Shown one piece after another: positions 36,001-44,314 of a DNA stretch of 64,000 nt. A program made the translations under genes and the position numbers. The stretch covers positions 1-64,000 of the forward strand of contig JAEZJK010000042.1 of NCBI GenBank assembly GCA_023415835.1, given 5' to 3'. The notes below the pieces were generated by a model, which was not told the DNA's origin, did not search any database, and was given only the letters and a program-made list of their open reading frames with translations. Positions within the stretch are counted from its first letter, which is position 1, and every line of letters begins with the position of its first letter. The stretch comes from Bacillota bacterium (GTDB taxonomy: Bacteria; Bacillota; UBA4882; UBA8346).

Positions 36001-36276
36001 GGGAGTTACCTGGGACTGCGCGATCCATCCCGTAGTAGTGGCGGAATTTGGCATCAAGCGCGATTAGGGCCGGTTTTGAAAAGCAAAGGCCTCCTTGACC
36101 AAGCATCATGGGAAGCTTTACTGGAAGAAGTCAAAAAAGAGCTTGTGGCGGCGGTTTCCGGGATCCGGAGCGGAAGTTTCGGTTTGACCCGGGATGATTG
36201 CCCGAAATATTGCGAATATCAGAGTTGTTGCCGACGGCCGGAGAGGGAGGTTGAGGCCATTGACGCATCCGCTTAA
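33049..36276 (+). CDS. addB: AddB-like helicase-nuclease subunit
   Basis: 1075 residues if the TTG at 33049 is used; that site has no clear binding sequence and a TTG at 33118 is an alternative start. A degenerate helicase fold (motifs VVFSAGMEQGTFP and YLVYRDQDGGGQ) leads to a C-terminal PD-(D/E)XK nuclease with VYDYKLGKG. The Fe-S staple cysteines are C in YRSCPYRFF and the terminal CPKYCEYQSCC. A normal Walker A (GxxGxGKT) is missing at the N-terminus, so this subunit probably cannot hydrolyse ATP. It overlaps the AddA-like gene; together they resect double-strand breaks. Confidence 0.85.
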   Translation: MFKFLRQDLLKLPRIHIGSGGFSLPKYTVIPGELKWHRAIVSRIKTALRNHDFAVMFVFPTLSLLKEVQEELMAEPDINGIGGIRLLLFEGFIEELIRRFGLEGRRPSPVEQELFISEAFYNLNQAGKLGYLNQAPFSASYRRAMLEGIREWKRAGLTPEIFKDWASGQSAKEQQLALVYEAYQQLLIERGLNEEDLVLGRLEKLRSDARKIPETAPVIMYGFTDLTPLQNDYLKILEFWFDFEFLIDPTAVPELQEMIFRHFPIRIPKHDPIHPQNALEALQNCFWVEKGAVIGLGPDDHSLQMIQAAGPVREVTGIAREIVKLISENPGYQWDDFLILTPNPQEFIRTAEPVFALYELNICGNQTGIAGQYPAVNQFYEALTASDNDWQWPEMELLIRHYYAGADPALGDQFLLWLGQHHGAVSSRQRWLDLTAEKRFIQSAAEAGFDLKPLHIMVGWLTKIPKQASLKDYLNLAKEWFETQITIKPGLLPEDPGLLALKTDNYQAAQGIIGILEEIGRLIDGFNCFKEEFSVREFQQFLNNYWSEMTVQSTSRSLQSTGSIRVIPPREARGLRAAVVFSAGMEQGTFPRVYVNDWKLAPAARRELRTIGIELETGEQYQVQEALAFYWSLQTAKEHLYLVYRDQDGGGQPRNRSMFLDEVLQYVPDLSERIIRYSLAPRICGSYVDCHAGIERKEWLVSTLLAPEGQIDPERLVTILALLGETEYRGLALRLQGRRCAGIQVRLGENQAIYQLLNSRFGANHPYSITAIEDYRSCPYRFFLKHLLKVRPAPKPALLPELLDLGNLYHAILREFGKKFCGQSLRKNELERYQEAITDCMEEQYQEWRRWAGSELADMILSLKQEEIRKTLRRWLESEVAWSEATANRFQMQKFEWSFGSGEACTEPDALTVPFLLDDGDVSIKIWGRVDRVDSDSSGNFTVYDYKLGKGPATKDLIEMNNLQIPVYILALEQLCFGEGQAVGGSYLGLRDPSRSSGGIWHQARLGPVLKSKGLLDQASWEALLEEVKKELVAAVSGIRSGSFGLTRDDCPKYCEYQSCCRRPEREVEAIDASA

Positions 36277-39200
36277 TGAACAACAAGCTAAAGCGGTATC
36301 CCTTTTTGAAGCCGATTTGGTAGTGACCGCCGGGGCCGGCACTGGGAAAACCAGTGTTTTGACGAGCAAATATCTAAGGTTACTGGAAGGACGCCTGGCC
36401 GAAGTAGGCGAGATCGTAGCGATCACTTTTACCAATAAAGCTGCCGCCGAAATGCGGGACCGGATCCAAGATTCAATTCGGGAACATTTAAAAAGAGTCG
36501 CCGAAACTGAGGAGGCCGGTTATTGGCATAGTCAACTTCTAAAATTGGAAAGCGCTAGGATTAGTACTTTTCACAGCCTTTGCCTGGGCCTAATCAGGGA
36601 ACACCCGTTAGAAGCTGGTATCCCTCCGGTTAGCGGTATCTTGAGCGATGGTGAAGAAGGGATTTATCTCAATCAAGCAATTGCCACGGTCCTGATCCGG
36701 GAGTTTCACCGGGAAAGCGATTATCGGCCAGCCCTAGTGCGTTTGCTTCAGGAATATGGTTGGGAGCAACTCCAAAGCGATCTGGCCGCTCTATATGGTT
36801 CAGTCAGGGAGTGCGGCGTCACGTTTGCCAAAGTAATAGAGTTAACCACAACCCGCCTTAGCCGGCCGGAAACATATAGCCTGGAAAGTTTAGTCGCGGA
36901 ATTGGCCGAATTTTTGGAATTCGGCCTGAATCAGAAATTGACAGACCGAGCTATGGAGATTATTGCTTCACTAAGGGAAAAATGGCCGATTTATGTAGGG
37001 GTTTTGCGTCCGGAGAATCCGCCCGAAGCGATAATGCCGATTTTAACGGAGATCCGGAAGGCGCTACCCGGAAACCTGCCTAATGTCTTAAAGGAACGCG
37101 TCACATTAATCTATAGTATGTTGGAGGGTATAAGCCAACAACTGCTCGACCGGGAGTGTTTAAAAAGACTGCCGGTTTTGGGAACGCTTTTGGAATGGAT
37201 TGATCAGGAATACAGTAGGGCTAAACTGGAAAACGGTTTAGTCGACTTTACAGACCAGCAGTTATTAGCCCGCGACTTACTACTGGGTTATCCGGAATTG
37301 GCGGATCGGATCCGGCGGGGTATCAAATACTTGTTAGTTGATGAGTTTCAAGACACTAACAGTTTACAAATGGATTTGATCAATCAGTTGGTAGGGAAAG
37401 ATTATCAAGGCGGCCGGTTGATGGCAGTCGGCGACGTCAAACAATCGATTTACCGTTTCCGCGGGGCTGAGGCGGAATTGATTACCGATCTGAGCATCCG
37501 GGTCAGTGAGCGGGGCGGTGAAGTGGTCGCCCTTTCTGAAAATTATCGTTCGGATAGGATAGTAATTGATTTCATTAATCGAATCTCTGCCCGGCTCTTT
37601 GAAGACGAGGCCTTTGAGTATCAACCTCTCCAAGCGACTAAGCATGAATCCGGTTCCGGCATCGAATTCTTATTGACCGGAACGGCCGACCGGGTTAGCG
37701 AAGCCAAAATGGTAGCGGGCCGGATAGCCCAAATGGTCAGGGAAAACTCGATCGGAAACGCTACGGTCAATTATGGGGATATTGTCTTACTGTTCAGGGC
37801 CGGCAGTTCAGCCCATCTCTATCAACAAGCATTACAGAGTATAGGAATTCCATATTACAATTCATGTGGCGGCGACTTCTACCACCGCCAGGAGATTGTT
37901 GACCAATTGAACCTATTGCGTCTGGTGCAACAGCGTTATGACTCCCTGGCTTTATTGGCCCTTTTGGCCTCGCCTTATGCCGGGCTTTCCGAAACCGGGC
38001 TTTTTTGGCTGGGACGAAACGGCGATCTAGTAAAGGAATTCTATGGATGCCGGGAATTTCCGGAGGAAATTTCCCCGATAGAGCGGGAGCGGCTACGGGA
38101 CTTTCGTGAGCTGGTCGGTTATCTCCTTCAAAACCGGGAAGTACTTCAGATCCCGAAAATTATTAGAATTGCGCTCGAACGTTGTCATTACCGAGAAATG
38201 CTCTGGGCTTTACCCGATGGCTCCCAACGCGTGGCCAACCTGGAAAAACTGCTGGCTAAGGCGGATGAGTTTATGGCTAAAGGGTTCCATGATCTAAACC
38301 GTTTTCTAGCTTATATCGCTGAACTCGAAGGAATGGGTATTTTAGAGAGTGAAGCTCCGACCGAAGCGGAGTTGGGGAATGTAGTCCGCTTAATGACCAT
38401 TCACCGGTCGAAGGGGTTGGAGTTTCCCATCGTAATCATTCCTGAGCTTGACCGGGAGTTCAACTTCCGAAAACAAGGGAGCCTGGCTTTTCATAAACAG
38501 GTTGGTTTGGGAATGGACATCCCGCTGGAGTACGAGGCTGCTGCCCAGCCTTCGCTCTGGGAAGAGATTAAGTTGAAGAACAAGCGGGAGGAGATCTCGG
38601 AGTTAAAGCGGTTGCTTTATGTAGCGATGACCCGGGCCAAACAACGCCTGATCATGGCTGGTTCAGGCTGTAGCAGTTCCCGGGGGAATACCCTGGAAAC
38701 AGCCAACTCTTGGATGAAATGGTTCGAGCTGTTACTGCCCCTCGGTGAAACAGGAGAACACTTTGATTATGAAGGCCTCCCGGTCAGGGTAGTCCGGAAT
38801 TTCCCGGAAGCCGCGATTCCAGCCCGGGAAGGGACTGCGCTGGATAAGTTCCTTCCCCAACTGGGCGCCGAAGCCCCTCAAACCCAAAGCAAAGCCGGTT
38901 TGGAAGTGGCGGCTGCAGTGGAAACTAAAACGGAGACCCTCAAAGTTTCCGAGATCATGGCTTATTTTAATTGCCCCCGGCGTTATTTCTGGCAATATCG
39001 GATGCTACTAAGTGGATCCGGTCCGGAACCTGTGGAGATTGATGCAACCGGGTTCCAAGATAACTGGAGCGCATTGATTGGCGATTTTCTACATCGTGCT
39101 GCTAGCCGGGAAGGCGACGCCTGGCCGGAAGAACTATGGAAGGTAACCTTTGGCGGCCAACCTGGGGACGGACAGGCCAAGTTAAAGGAAGAGTTGACCC

Positions 39201-39658
39201 GGATTTGGCAAAATTTTAGAAATAGCCCCTATACAGAACGGGCGGGGCGGTACTGGGATGAGGTCCCATTCCTCTTGAAACTCACACCAGGGCTTCGGGT
39301 GGAGGGCAGGTTCGACCGGCTGCTTCAGGATCGGGCGGGGGAATTGGTGTTAGTTGATTATAAGACCCACCGGATCCCAGGGGAAAGGGCGCAAAGGGTT
39401 GGCATACCCTATTATCCGCAATTGCAATTGTATTCCTTGGCGGTGAAGGCATTGTGGGGTAGGCTTCCCGGCCGGGCGGTACTCTATTTTCCTTATCCAA
39501 ACCTGGGAGTAGAGGTTCCGCTGGATCGGGATTCATTAGGGCAATTGGTAGCGGAAGTCGGCCGGATGGCGGATTTTATTAGCGAACATGGCCTTCCGGA
39601 AGAATATCCGAAAAGCAGTAACTGCTTGAAATGTGGTTATGAATGGTGTTGTCGCTGA
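36260..39658 (+). CDS. addA: AddA-like UvrD/RecB helicase-nuclease subunit
   Basis: About 1132 residues from TTG 36260 (GGGAGG nine bases upstream), overlapping the addB stop by 17 bases. SF1 helicase motifs are complete: Walker A AGAGTGKT (residues 24-31), AITFTNKAAAEM, STFHSLC, LLVDEFQDTN, VGDVKQSIYRFRGA, TIHRSKGLEFP and VAMTRAK. The C-terminal RecB-type nuclease has VLVDYKTHRIPG. Unlike the textbook AddA, it also has FNCPRRYFWQY and a terminal CLKCGYEWCC, matching the C-x2-C-x5-C Fe-S staple usually found on AddB. Confidence 0.92.
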   Translation: MTHPLNEQQAKAVSLFEADLVVTAGAGTGKTSVLTSKYLRLLEGRLAEVGEIVAITFTNKAAAEMRDRIQDSIREHLKRVAETEEAGYWHSQLLKLESARISTFHSLCLGLIREHPLEAGIPPVSGILSDGEEGIYLNQAIATVLIREFHRESDYRPALVRLLQEYGWEQLQSDLAALYGSVRECGVTFAKVIELTTTRLSRPETYSLESLVAELAEFLEFGLNQKLTDRAMEIIASLREKWPIYVGVLRPENPPEAIMPILTEIRKALPGNLPNVLKERVTLIYSMLEGISQQLLDRECLKRLPVLGTLLEWIDQEYSRAKLENGLVDFTDQQLLARDLLLGYPELADRIRRGIKYLLVDEFQDTNSLQMDLINQLVGKDYQGGRLMAVGDVKQSIYRFRGAEAELITDLSIRVSERGGEVVALSENYRSDRIVIDFINRISARLFEDEAFEYQPLQATKHESGSGIEFLLTGTADRVSEAKMVAGRIAQMVRENSIGNATVNYGDIVLLFRAGSSAHLYQQALQSIGIPYYNSCGGDFYHRQEIVDQLNLLRLVQQRYDSLALLALLASPYAGLSETGLFWLGRNGDLVKEFYGCREFPEEISPIERERLRDFRELVGYLLQNREVLQIPKIIRIALERCHYREMLWALPDGSQRVANLEKLLAKADEFMAKGFHDLNRFLAYIAELEGMGILESEAPTEAELGNVVRLMTIHRSKGLEFPIVIIPELDREFNFRKQGSLAFHKQVGLGMDIPLEYEAAAQPSLWEEIKLKNKREEISELKRLLYVAMTRAKQRLIMAGSGCSSSRGNTLETANSWMKWFELLLPLGETGEHFDYEGLPVRVVRNFPEAAIPAREGTALDKFLPQLGAEAPQTQSKAGLEVAAAVETKTETLKVSEIMAYFNCPRRYFWQYRMLLSGSGPEPVEIDATGFQDNWSALIGDFLHRAASREGDAWPEELWKVTFGGQPGDGQAKLKEELTRIWQNFRNSPYTERAGRYWDEVPFLLKLTPGLRVEGRFDRLLQDRAGELVLVDYKTHRIPGERAQRVGIPYYPQLQLYSLAVKALWGRLPGRAVLYFPYPNLGVEVPLDRDSLGQLVAEVGRMADFISEHGLPEEYPKSSNCLKCGYEWCCR

Positions 39659-39663
39659 AAAAT

Positions 39664-39726
39664 CCGTTACGCGTACAGGTACCGTGTTACGCCATGAAGG
39701 CCTTTTGCGTATTTAACGCGTAACGG
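39664..39726. repeat. Inverted repeat between converging genes
   Basis: CCGTTACGCG (39664-39673) and CGCGTAACGG (39717-39726) are perfect inverted copies, the latter overlapping the folE2 stop region. There is no T tract; it may still limit read-through between addA and folE2. Confidence 0.45.
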
Positions 39727-40519
39727 GTAACGGGCTTGTCTCCACATGCGAGGCAAAAGCGCTATGGTTATGGATGGATTCGTAACTTTCCACTTCTACC
39801 TGGAACCACTTGATCCTTAGATCGGAGCGGAGGGCCAGAACCGAGTCGCGCAGGATGTCCTCGACGAATTTGGGATTTTGGTAGGCAGTTTCAGTGACGT
39901 ATTTTTCATCGTCCCGTTTCAGGACTGGGAAAACGGGGCAACTACCCTGCACCCTTAATAACTCGATCAAATCCTCCAGCCAAATAATTTTCCCAGGATA
40001 GTCCGGTTTAACCAGGGTACGAATGACTGCCCGCTGATTGTGGGCCCCGAAAGCGGAGATCTCTTTGCTGCATGGGCAAAGGGAGAGTACCGGAATTTCA
40101 GCGCCCATATGAAAGATATAACTATTTTCCGGTTGTTTCAAGATGCCCTTAAATTCACAGCAATAATCGAGGTAACCGGTGATCCGGCTGACCGGGGCCG
40201 GGAGCGGCAGAAAGTACCGGAATTTGAGATTGATTTCGGCTTCGGACACTTCCAGGTTGGAGCAGAGTTCCTTTAAGAGCTGGCGAATCTCGGAAGCGGC
40301 AACCGGTTTTTCACTCCAGGACATCAATAGTTCCATAAAGCGGCTAAGGTGAGTTCCTTTGAAATGGTGGGGCAGGGAGACCGAGATGGCGACGTTGGAT
40401 TGGACTTCTTGATAGCCACCGTTTTTAGTCCGGATCTGGAAGGGAAGGTGGACATCTTTCAAACCCACCCGTTGGATCTCGATTCCCCGTTCGTCTTTCA
40501 TGTTTTGGACGTCGATCAT
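39713..40519 (-). CDS. folE2: GTP cyclohydrolase FolE2 (GCYH-IB)
   Basis: About 268 residues. The family signature is clear: DVQN near the start, the catalytic cysteine in LCPCSKEISAFGAHNQR and the late YQNPKFVEDILRD. FolE2 opens GTP to give dihydroneopterin triphosphate for folate or queuosine precursors without requiring zinc. I prefer the ATG at 40519, where FolE2 proteins normally begin; the frame is open to 40570 with a further ATG. It is isolated here, but QueH for queuosine salvage is encoded at 59.9 kb. Confidence 0.92.
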   Translation of the reverse strand: MIDVQNMKDERGIEIQRVGLKDVHLPFQIRTKNGGYQEVQSNVAISVSLPHHFKGTHLSRFMELLMSWSEKPVAASEIRQLLKELCSNLEVSEAEINLKFRYFLPLPAPVSRITGYLDYCCEFKGILKQPENSYIFHMGAEIPVLSLCPCSKEISAFGAHNQRAVIRTLVKPDYPGKIIWLEDLIELLRVQGSCPVFPVLKRDDEKYVTETAYQNPKFVEDILRDSVLALRSDLRIKWFQVEVESYESIHNHSAFASHVETSPLPVTR

Positions 40520-40652
40520 CAATGGTACCTGCCTCTCAAGGGTTAGTATTTGATCATAAATTTTCGGCATACAATTGGAATGTCCTACCGGAGAGATATT
40601 TTTTAATGGAATATTTAAGTGGACCGTATGATTGGTTTTGGTTTTTTCACCC

Positions 40653-40920
40653 TCAATTCTTGAGATCCTGTAATTGAGTTTTTAAAATTTCCAGTCACTT
40701 CTGATAGGCGCCATGATATGCTTCGGATAACCCCCGGTTCGGCTCTATCTCTTTAATCAACTCAAGCCCTGAAGGCAATTGTTGCAGTTTGAAGGAGATG
40801 GGGTTGGAACTTTTTTGCGGTTTCGGGGTTGACTCGATTGGATTTATTAAGAACAGATGAAACAGTTGCGATCGAAACCCCGGCTTCGCGGGCGACATCA
40901 TTTAGCCATGGTAGAGTTAC
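40653..40920 (-). pseudogene. Broken LacI-family regulator gene joined to an unrelated C-terminal fragment
   Basis: The minus strand from 40920 reads a perfect LacI helix-turn-helix (LNDVAREAGVSIATVSSVLN, then KSNRVNPETAKK) to about 40811. The reading frame then breaks. A second fragment continues in another frame to 40653 (SGLELIKEIEPNRGLSEAYH, GAYQK, stop, LEILKTQLQD) with an internal TGA where a Trp codon would fit. The expected start ATG is also lost. It is read as the leftover of a deletion joining two genes. Confidence 0.7.
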
Positions 40921-40962
40921 CTTTTTATAGATTCTTTTAAATTATAATATTTACTGGTATCT

Positions 40963-41081
40963 AAGCGAGTTTCATAATTACAAAAATTTATCTTTACATG
41001 CAATATATAATGTAGGTTTTATTTTAGTCTATCAATATATTGTATGCGAAGCCGGAAAAAAGGAATTATGAAACCGCCTAA
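40963..41081. mobile_element. MITE-like palindromic element, copy 2
   Basis: Near-identical to 6122-6239, including the inverted arms (AGCGAGTTTCATAATTAC and its counterpart, and CATGCAATATAT/ATATTGTATG) and the centre TGTAGGTTTTATTTTAGT. It lies between the LacI remnant and the polysaccharide deacetylase gene. Confidence 0.75.
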
Positions 41082-41179
41082 TCTAAAAAAAGAGCAACTT
41101 TCCCAGCGTTTTATAGCAGGAGAAATCATATCCTTAACTGAAATAATCTCCCGAAACTCACAAAAAGCGGGGGAGAACT

Positions 41180-42223
41180 GTGCGATTAAAAATTTTACCA
41201 TTGTTAACGGCTTTTGTAGTCACCTTGAATCTGGGTCTATCAACTTGGAAAATTCACGCTGAAGACCAGGGAACATTACCTCCAAACGAATTAGGCCGAA
41301 TCATGATCCTGGAATATCACTTGATCGGATATCCCGAAGCCCAATGGCGCCGGACTCCGGAGAACTTCCGAAAAGACCTAGAGATGATGTATCAGAACGA
41401 TTATTACCCGGTTCCGTTACAGGATTTGGTTAGTGGGAATATCAAAGCGCCGGCCGGAAAAACTCCTTTTGCGATTACTTTTGACGATTCTAGCGCTGGA
41501 CAGTTCCGTTACTTGAAAAACGGAAACCGGTTGGAGATTGACCCCCAATCCGGAGTTGGAATAATGGAACGGTTTAAAAAAGAACATCCCGGCTTTCCAC
41601 TGACCGCAACCTTTTATGTGTTACCGGGAACCGGCCGGAACCAACGTTTTTTTGGCCAAGAAGAGTATATTCAAGAGAAATTAAATTTTTTAGTTCAAAA
41701 TGGTTACGAAATCGGGAACCACAGTTATTGGCATGAAAACCTCGGTAAAGTGGATGATGATGCTGTCCAAAAACAGTTGGCCCTAGCGGTAAAAGAGATC
41801 CAATCATTTCTCCCCGGTTATCAAGTTAAAAGTCTTGCTTTGCCCTATGGAGTACACCCTAAAAATCGAATTTTAGCGCGTCAGGGCGAATATCAGGGTA
41901 TCAAGTACCAACACAATTCGGTGATGCTGGTCGGTTCCGGTTCGGTGCCGTCTCCGTATTCCACTGAGTTTGACCCTTATAAACTGGAACGAATTCAAGC
42001 CGGCGATACGCCTTGGGGACCGAAGAGCTTCGTAGAGCGGTATCGGAAAAACCCTTCGCTTCGTTTTGTGAGTGATGGAGATCCGATTATGATTACTATC
42101 CCAAAAGAAATGCAAGGAAAACTGAATCAAAAACTATCGCTGAAATTTAAAACGAAGATATTGAATGATATGATCCATTCAGTGACGGTTGATCAGACAA
42201 AATTGAATGAGAAGTTAAAGTAA
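41180..42223 (+). CDS. Exported polysaccharide deacetylase family protein
   Basis: 347 residues, GTG start after GGGGGAGAACT. A signal peptide covers about residues 1-27. The NodB-type fold has ILEYHLIG, the catalytic AITFDDS (Asp pair) and GNHSYWHENLG (metal-binding His-x3-His). Proteins of this family remove N- or O-acetyl groups from peptidoglycan, chitin or xylan. The insertion between motifs 1 and 2 (about residues 115-150) is longer than usual. The substrate is undetermined. Confidence 0.9.
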   Translation: MRLKILPLLTAFVVTLNLGLSTWKIHAEDQGTLPPNELGRIMILEYHLIGYPEAQWRRTPENFRKDLEMMYQNDYYPVPLQDLVSGNIKAPAGKTPFAITFDDSSAGQFRYLKNGNRLEIDPQSGVGIMERFKKEHPGFPLTATFYVLPGTGRNQRFFGQEEYIQEKLNFLVQNGYEIGNHSYWHENLGKVDDDAVQKQLALAVKEIQSFLPGYQVKSLALPYGVHPKNRILARQGEYQGIKYQHNSVMLVGSGSVPSPYSTEFDPYKLERIQAGDTPWGPKSFVERYRKNPSLRFVSDGDPIMITIPKEMQGKLNQKLSLKFKTKILNDMIHSVTVDQTKLNEKLK

Positions 42224-42232
42224 CAACTATAA

Positions 42233-42276
42233 ATGTCGCAATAAGTATCTTGGACGCGCACAGTTTATTGCGACAT
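42233..42276. repeat. 44-bp palindrome, copy 1
   Basis: ATGTCGCAATAA, a 20-base loop (GTATCTTGGACGCGCACAGT) and TTATTGCGACAT. The arms are identical to those at 62625-62668, and the loops match when one is inverted (both carry TCTTGGA). It is immediately downstream of the deacetylase stop. Confidence 0.7.
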
Positions 42277-42324
42277 GTTTTCCTTATTTGTTTCAATTTA
42301 TATGTCAAAGAGCCAAACAAAAAA

Positions 42325-42352
42325 TTAAAAGCCCAGAAACCTGGGCTTTTAT
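42325..42352. terminator. Bidirectional terminator
   Basis: AAAAGCCCAG, loop AAAC, CTGGGCTTTT. It separates the deacetylase gene from the converging decarboxylase operon and has a T tract in both directions. Confidence 0.8.
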
Positions 42353-42371
42353 AATACTCGATATACCTTTA

Positions 42372-42506
42372 TTATTCTTTATCCGAATATTTGCTAAAAA
42401 CGCTCATCATCAATTTGGTCAGAAGATAAAACATAATTAATACTAGAAAGACCCCACCCATGCCTAAACCGGTAGCCTTAAAGCTTTGAATAATAGTCTC
42501 ATTCAT
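42372..42506 (-). CDS. 44-residue OadG-like small transporter subunit
   Basis: A short gene 12 bases after oadB. It starts ATG at 42506 with AAGGGGGG seven bases upstream and reads MNETIIQSFKATGLGMGGVF, then a single hydrophobic helix (LVLIMFYLLTKLM), ending KYSDKE. The layout (short N-terminus, G-x-G-M/V-x-x-V-F, helix, Lys) is that of the OadG gamma subunit of sodium-pump decarboxylases and of small OadG-related proteins. It probably stabilises or assembles the beta subunit. It is too short for default ORF cut-offs. Confidence 0.75.
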   Translation of the reverse strand: MNETIIQSFKATGLGMGGVFLVLIMFYLLTKLMMSVFSKYSDKE

Positions 42507-42518
42507 TATTAGCCCCCC

Positions 42519-43664
42519 TTATTTCAATAGTGCCGGTACTACAGCCAGAAGTAATCCACCGGCTATAATCGACCCGAGCTGTCCGGCAACATTGGCGCTG
42601 ACAGCTTGCATCAATATAAAGTTGGTCGGATCCTCTTTTTGGGCCATTTTTTGAATAACCCGGGCGGACATTGGGAAAGCTGAGATTCCGGCAGCGCCGA
42701 CCATCGGGTTAACTTTATGTTTTAAGAAAAGGTTCAAAAACTTGGCGAATATTACTCCGCCTGCGGTATCGAAGATAAAGGCCACCAAGCCTAAGAGCAT
42801 AATTAGAATCGTGGCCGGATTGAGAAATTTATCAGCCACCATAGTCGAACCGATGGTTATTCCCAACAGTAAGGTGACCAAGTTGGCCAATTCGCTTTGG
42901 GCAGCTTTCGAAAGGCGATCCAGCACACCGCATTCCCGGATCAGGTTGCCGAACATTAACGCTCCTACCAGAGCCACGCTGATCGGCGCGACGATACCGG
43001 CGACCACCGTAACTACAATCGGGAAGAGGATCTTAACAATTTTGGGGACTTTGACCTCGCGGGCTTCCATCCGGATCATCCGCTCCTTTTTGCTGGTTAA
43101 CAATTTGATTACCGGAGGCTGGATGATTGGGACCAATGACATATAAGAATATGCGGCTACCGTAATCGGGGCTAGCAGGTCCTTAGCAAATTTATTCGCT
43201 ACGTAAATCGAAGTGGGTCCGTCCGCTGCTCCGATAATTCCGATGGATGCTGCTTCTTTTAAACCGATGTGGATTCCCAAGCCCAGATCTTTTAGCCAAT
43301 CGCCTAAGAAAAGAGAGGCAATCATGGTGGCAAAGATTCCGAATTGAGCTGCGGCTCCGAAAAAGAGCATGAACGGGTTTTGGAGCAGCGGTCCGAAATC
43401 AATCATTGCTCCTACCGCAATAAAGATTAGCACCGGGAAAAGCTCAGTCTTAATACCGGCATCGTAAAGAATCGATAAAAACCCTTCGTGGCCGATTGCC
43501 GATGAAAACGGAATGTTGGCTAGGATCGCTCCGAATCCGATTGGTAATAAGAGCATTGGTTCATAATCTTTGGCGATAGCGAGATAAATTAAAACCCCTC
43601 CGATCGCCATCATAATCAAACGCCCTAAATCCATTCCTAGAATGCCTTGGAGAAGTTCCTGCAT
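42519..43664 (-). CDS. oadB: Sodium-translocating decarboxylase, beta subunit
   Basis: 381 residues with about nine to eleven membrane helices. The family motifs are GAMIDFGPLLQNP, GAADGPTSIYVANKFA and a conserved C-terminal AISAFPMSARVIQ. The beta subunit couples decarboxylation of carboxybiotin to Na+ export. ATG with AGGAGGTCAACTT. It is transcribed away from the gamma, biotin-carrier and carboxyltransferase genes at 44.0-46.5 kb, with which it should form one complex. Confidence 0.95.
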   Translation of the reverse strand: MQELLQGILGMDLGRLIMMAIGGVLIYLAIAKDYEPMLLLPIGFGAILANIPFSSAIGHEGFLSILYDAGIKTELFPVLIFIAVGAMIDFGPLLQNPFMLFFGAAAQFGIFATMIASLFLGDWLKDLGLGIHIGLKEAASIGIIGAADGPTSIYVANKFAKDLLAPITVAAYSYMSLVPIIQPPVIKLLTSKKERMIRMEAREVKVPKIVKILFPIVVTVVAGIVAPISVALVGALMFGNLIRECGVLDRLSKAAQSELANLVTLLLGITIGSTMVADKFLNPATILIMLLGLVAFIFDTAGGVIFAKFLNLFLKHKVNPMVGAAGISAFPMSARVIQKMAQKEDPTNFILMQAVSANVAGQLGSIIAGGLLLAVVPALLK

Positions 43665-44038
43665 AAGTTGACCTCCTGTGTTTCCATCTATTTAGGTGGT
43701 TTTATGTATATGTTTAATTTATCACAAATCAAAAACGATGTCACCTGTAAATTAAGTTTTTAAACAATTTGACACATTTATCAGGTTCTTACTAAGACAT
43801 AGAATTTGAAACATTTTTCAAGGATACCTTTGCTTGATTAGGATCTTTTTAAACTAAGTAAACATAATATCATTTCTGTTAGTATTTTGAGGTAAATGTT
43901 TACGAATTGTTTTTAAAAATTAAACTTGATTTTAGTCGATTCTGTTAGTATATTACTTATAACAGGCAAATTATATTTTTTATTCTTTCAAAGGTAGAAT
44001 AGAAAGTAATAATCTGGCGCGAAGAAGGAGGATTAGTC
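43665..44038 (+). promoter_or_regulatory. Divergent control region of the decarboxylase genes
   Basis: A plus-strand promoter TTGATT (43926-43931), 17 bases, TATATT (43949-43954) leads to the gamma gene. The direct repeat TTCTGTTAGTAT at 43874 and 43940, 66 bases apart, straddles and overlaps it and may be a regulator site shared by the divergent operons. Confidence 0.45.
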
Positions 44039-44314
44039 ATGAATGGAACTGTGTCAATTGGCTTGGAGATTTATTTACTGGGACTGATCGCTTTTTTATT
44101 AATTGTAATAATGTTTATGCTTCGTAAAGTGATTGGACTATTAGCAACACCTCAGGAACGGCAGTATCAAATAGCCACTTCGGAGATGGCTGATTATAAC
44201 CCTTCGGTATCTACCACGGATTGTACTGAAGAAGAATTGGCGGCAATTACAGCCGTGCTAGTTAAACTTTTACCTGATAAGAAACTAAATATCGTCAATT
44301 TGAAATTAGTTTAA
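44039..44314 (+). CDS. oadG: Sodium-pump decarboxylase gamma subunit (OadG)
   Basis: 91 residues: one N-terminal membrane helix (YLLGLIAFLLIVIMFMLRKVIGLL) and a hydrophilic tail ending with an EEELAAITAVLVKLL helix, the OadG pattern. The gamma subunit holds the beta subunit and the carboxyltransferase together. AAGGAGG precedes the ATG. The biotin carrier gene follows. Confidence 0.88.
   Translation: MNGTVSIGLEIYLLGLIAFLLIVIMFMLRKVIGLLATPQERQYQIATSEMADYNPSVSTTDCTEEELAAITAVLVKLLPDKKLNIVNLKLV

Noticed and set aside
32257..36276. TetR gene as dedicated regulator of addAB
   Set aside because: A 170-base gap, no operator-like palindrome seen, and addAB is not normally TetR-controlled; adjacency alone is weak evidence.
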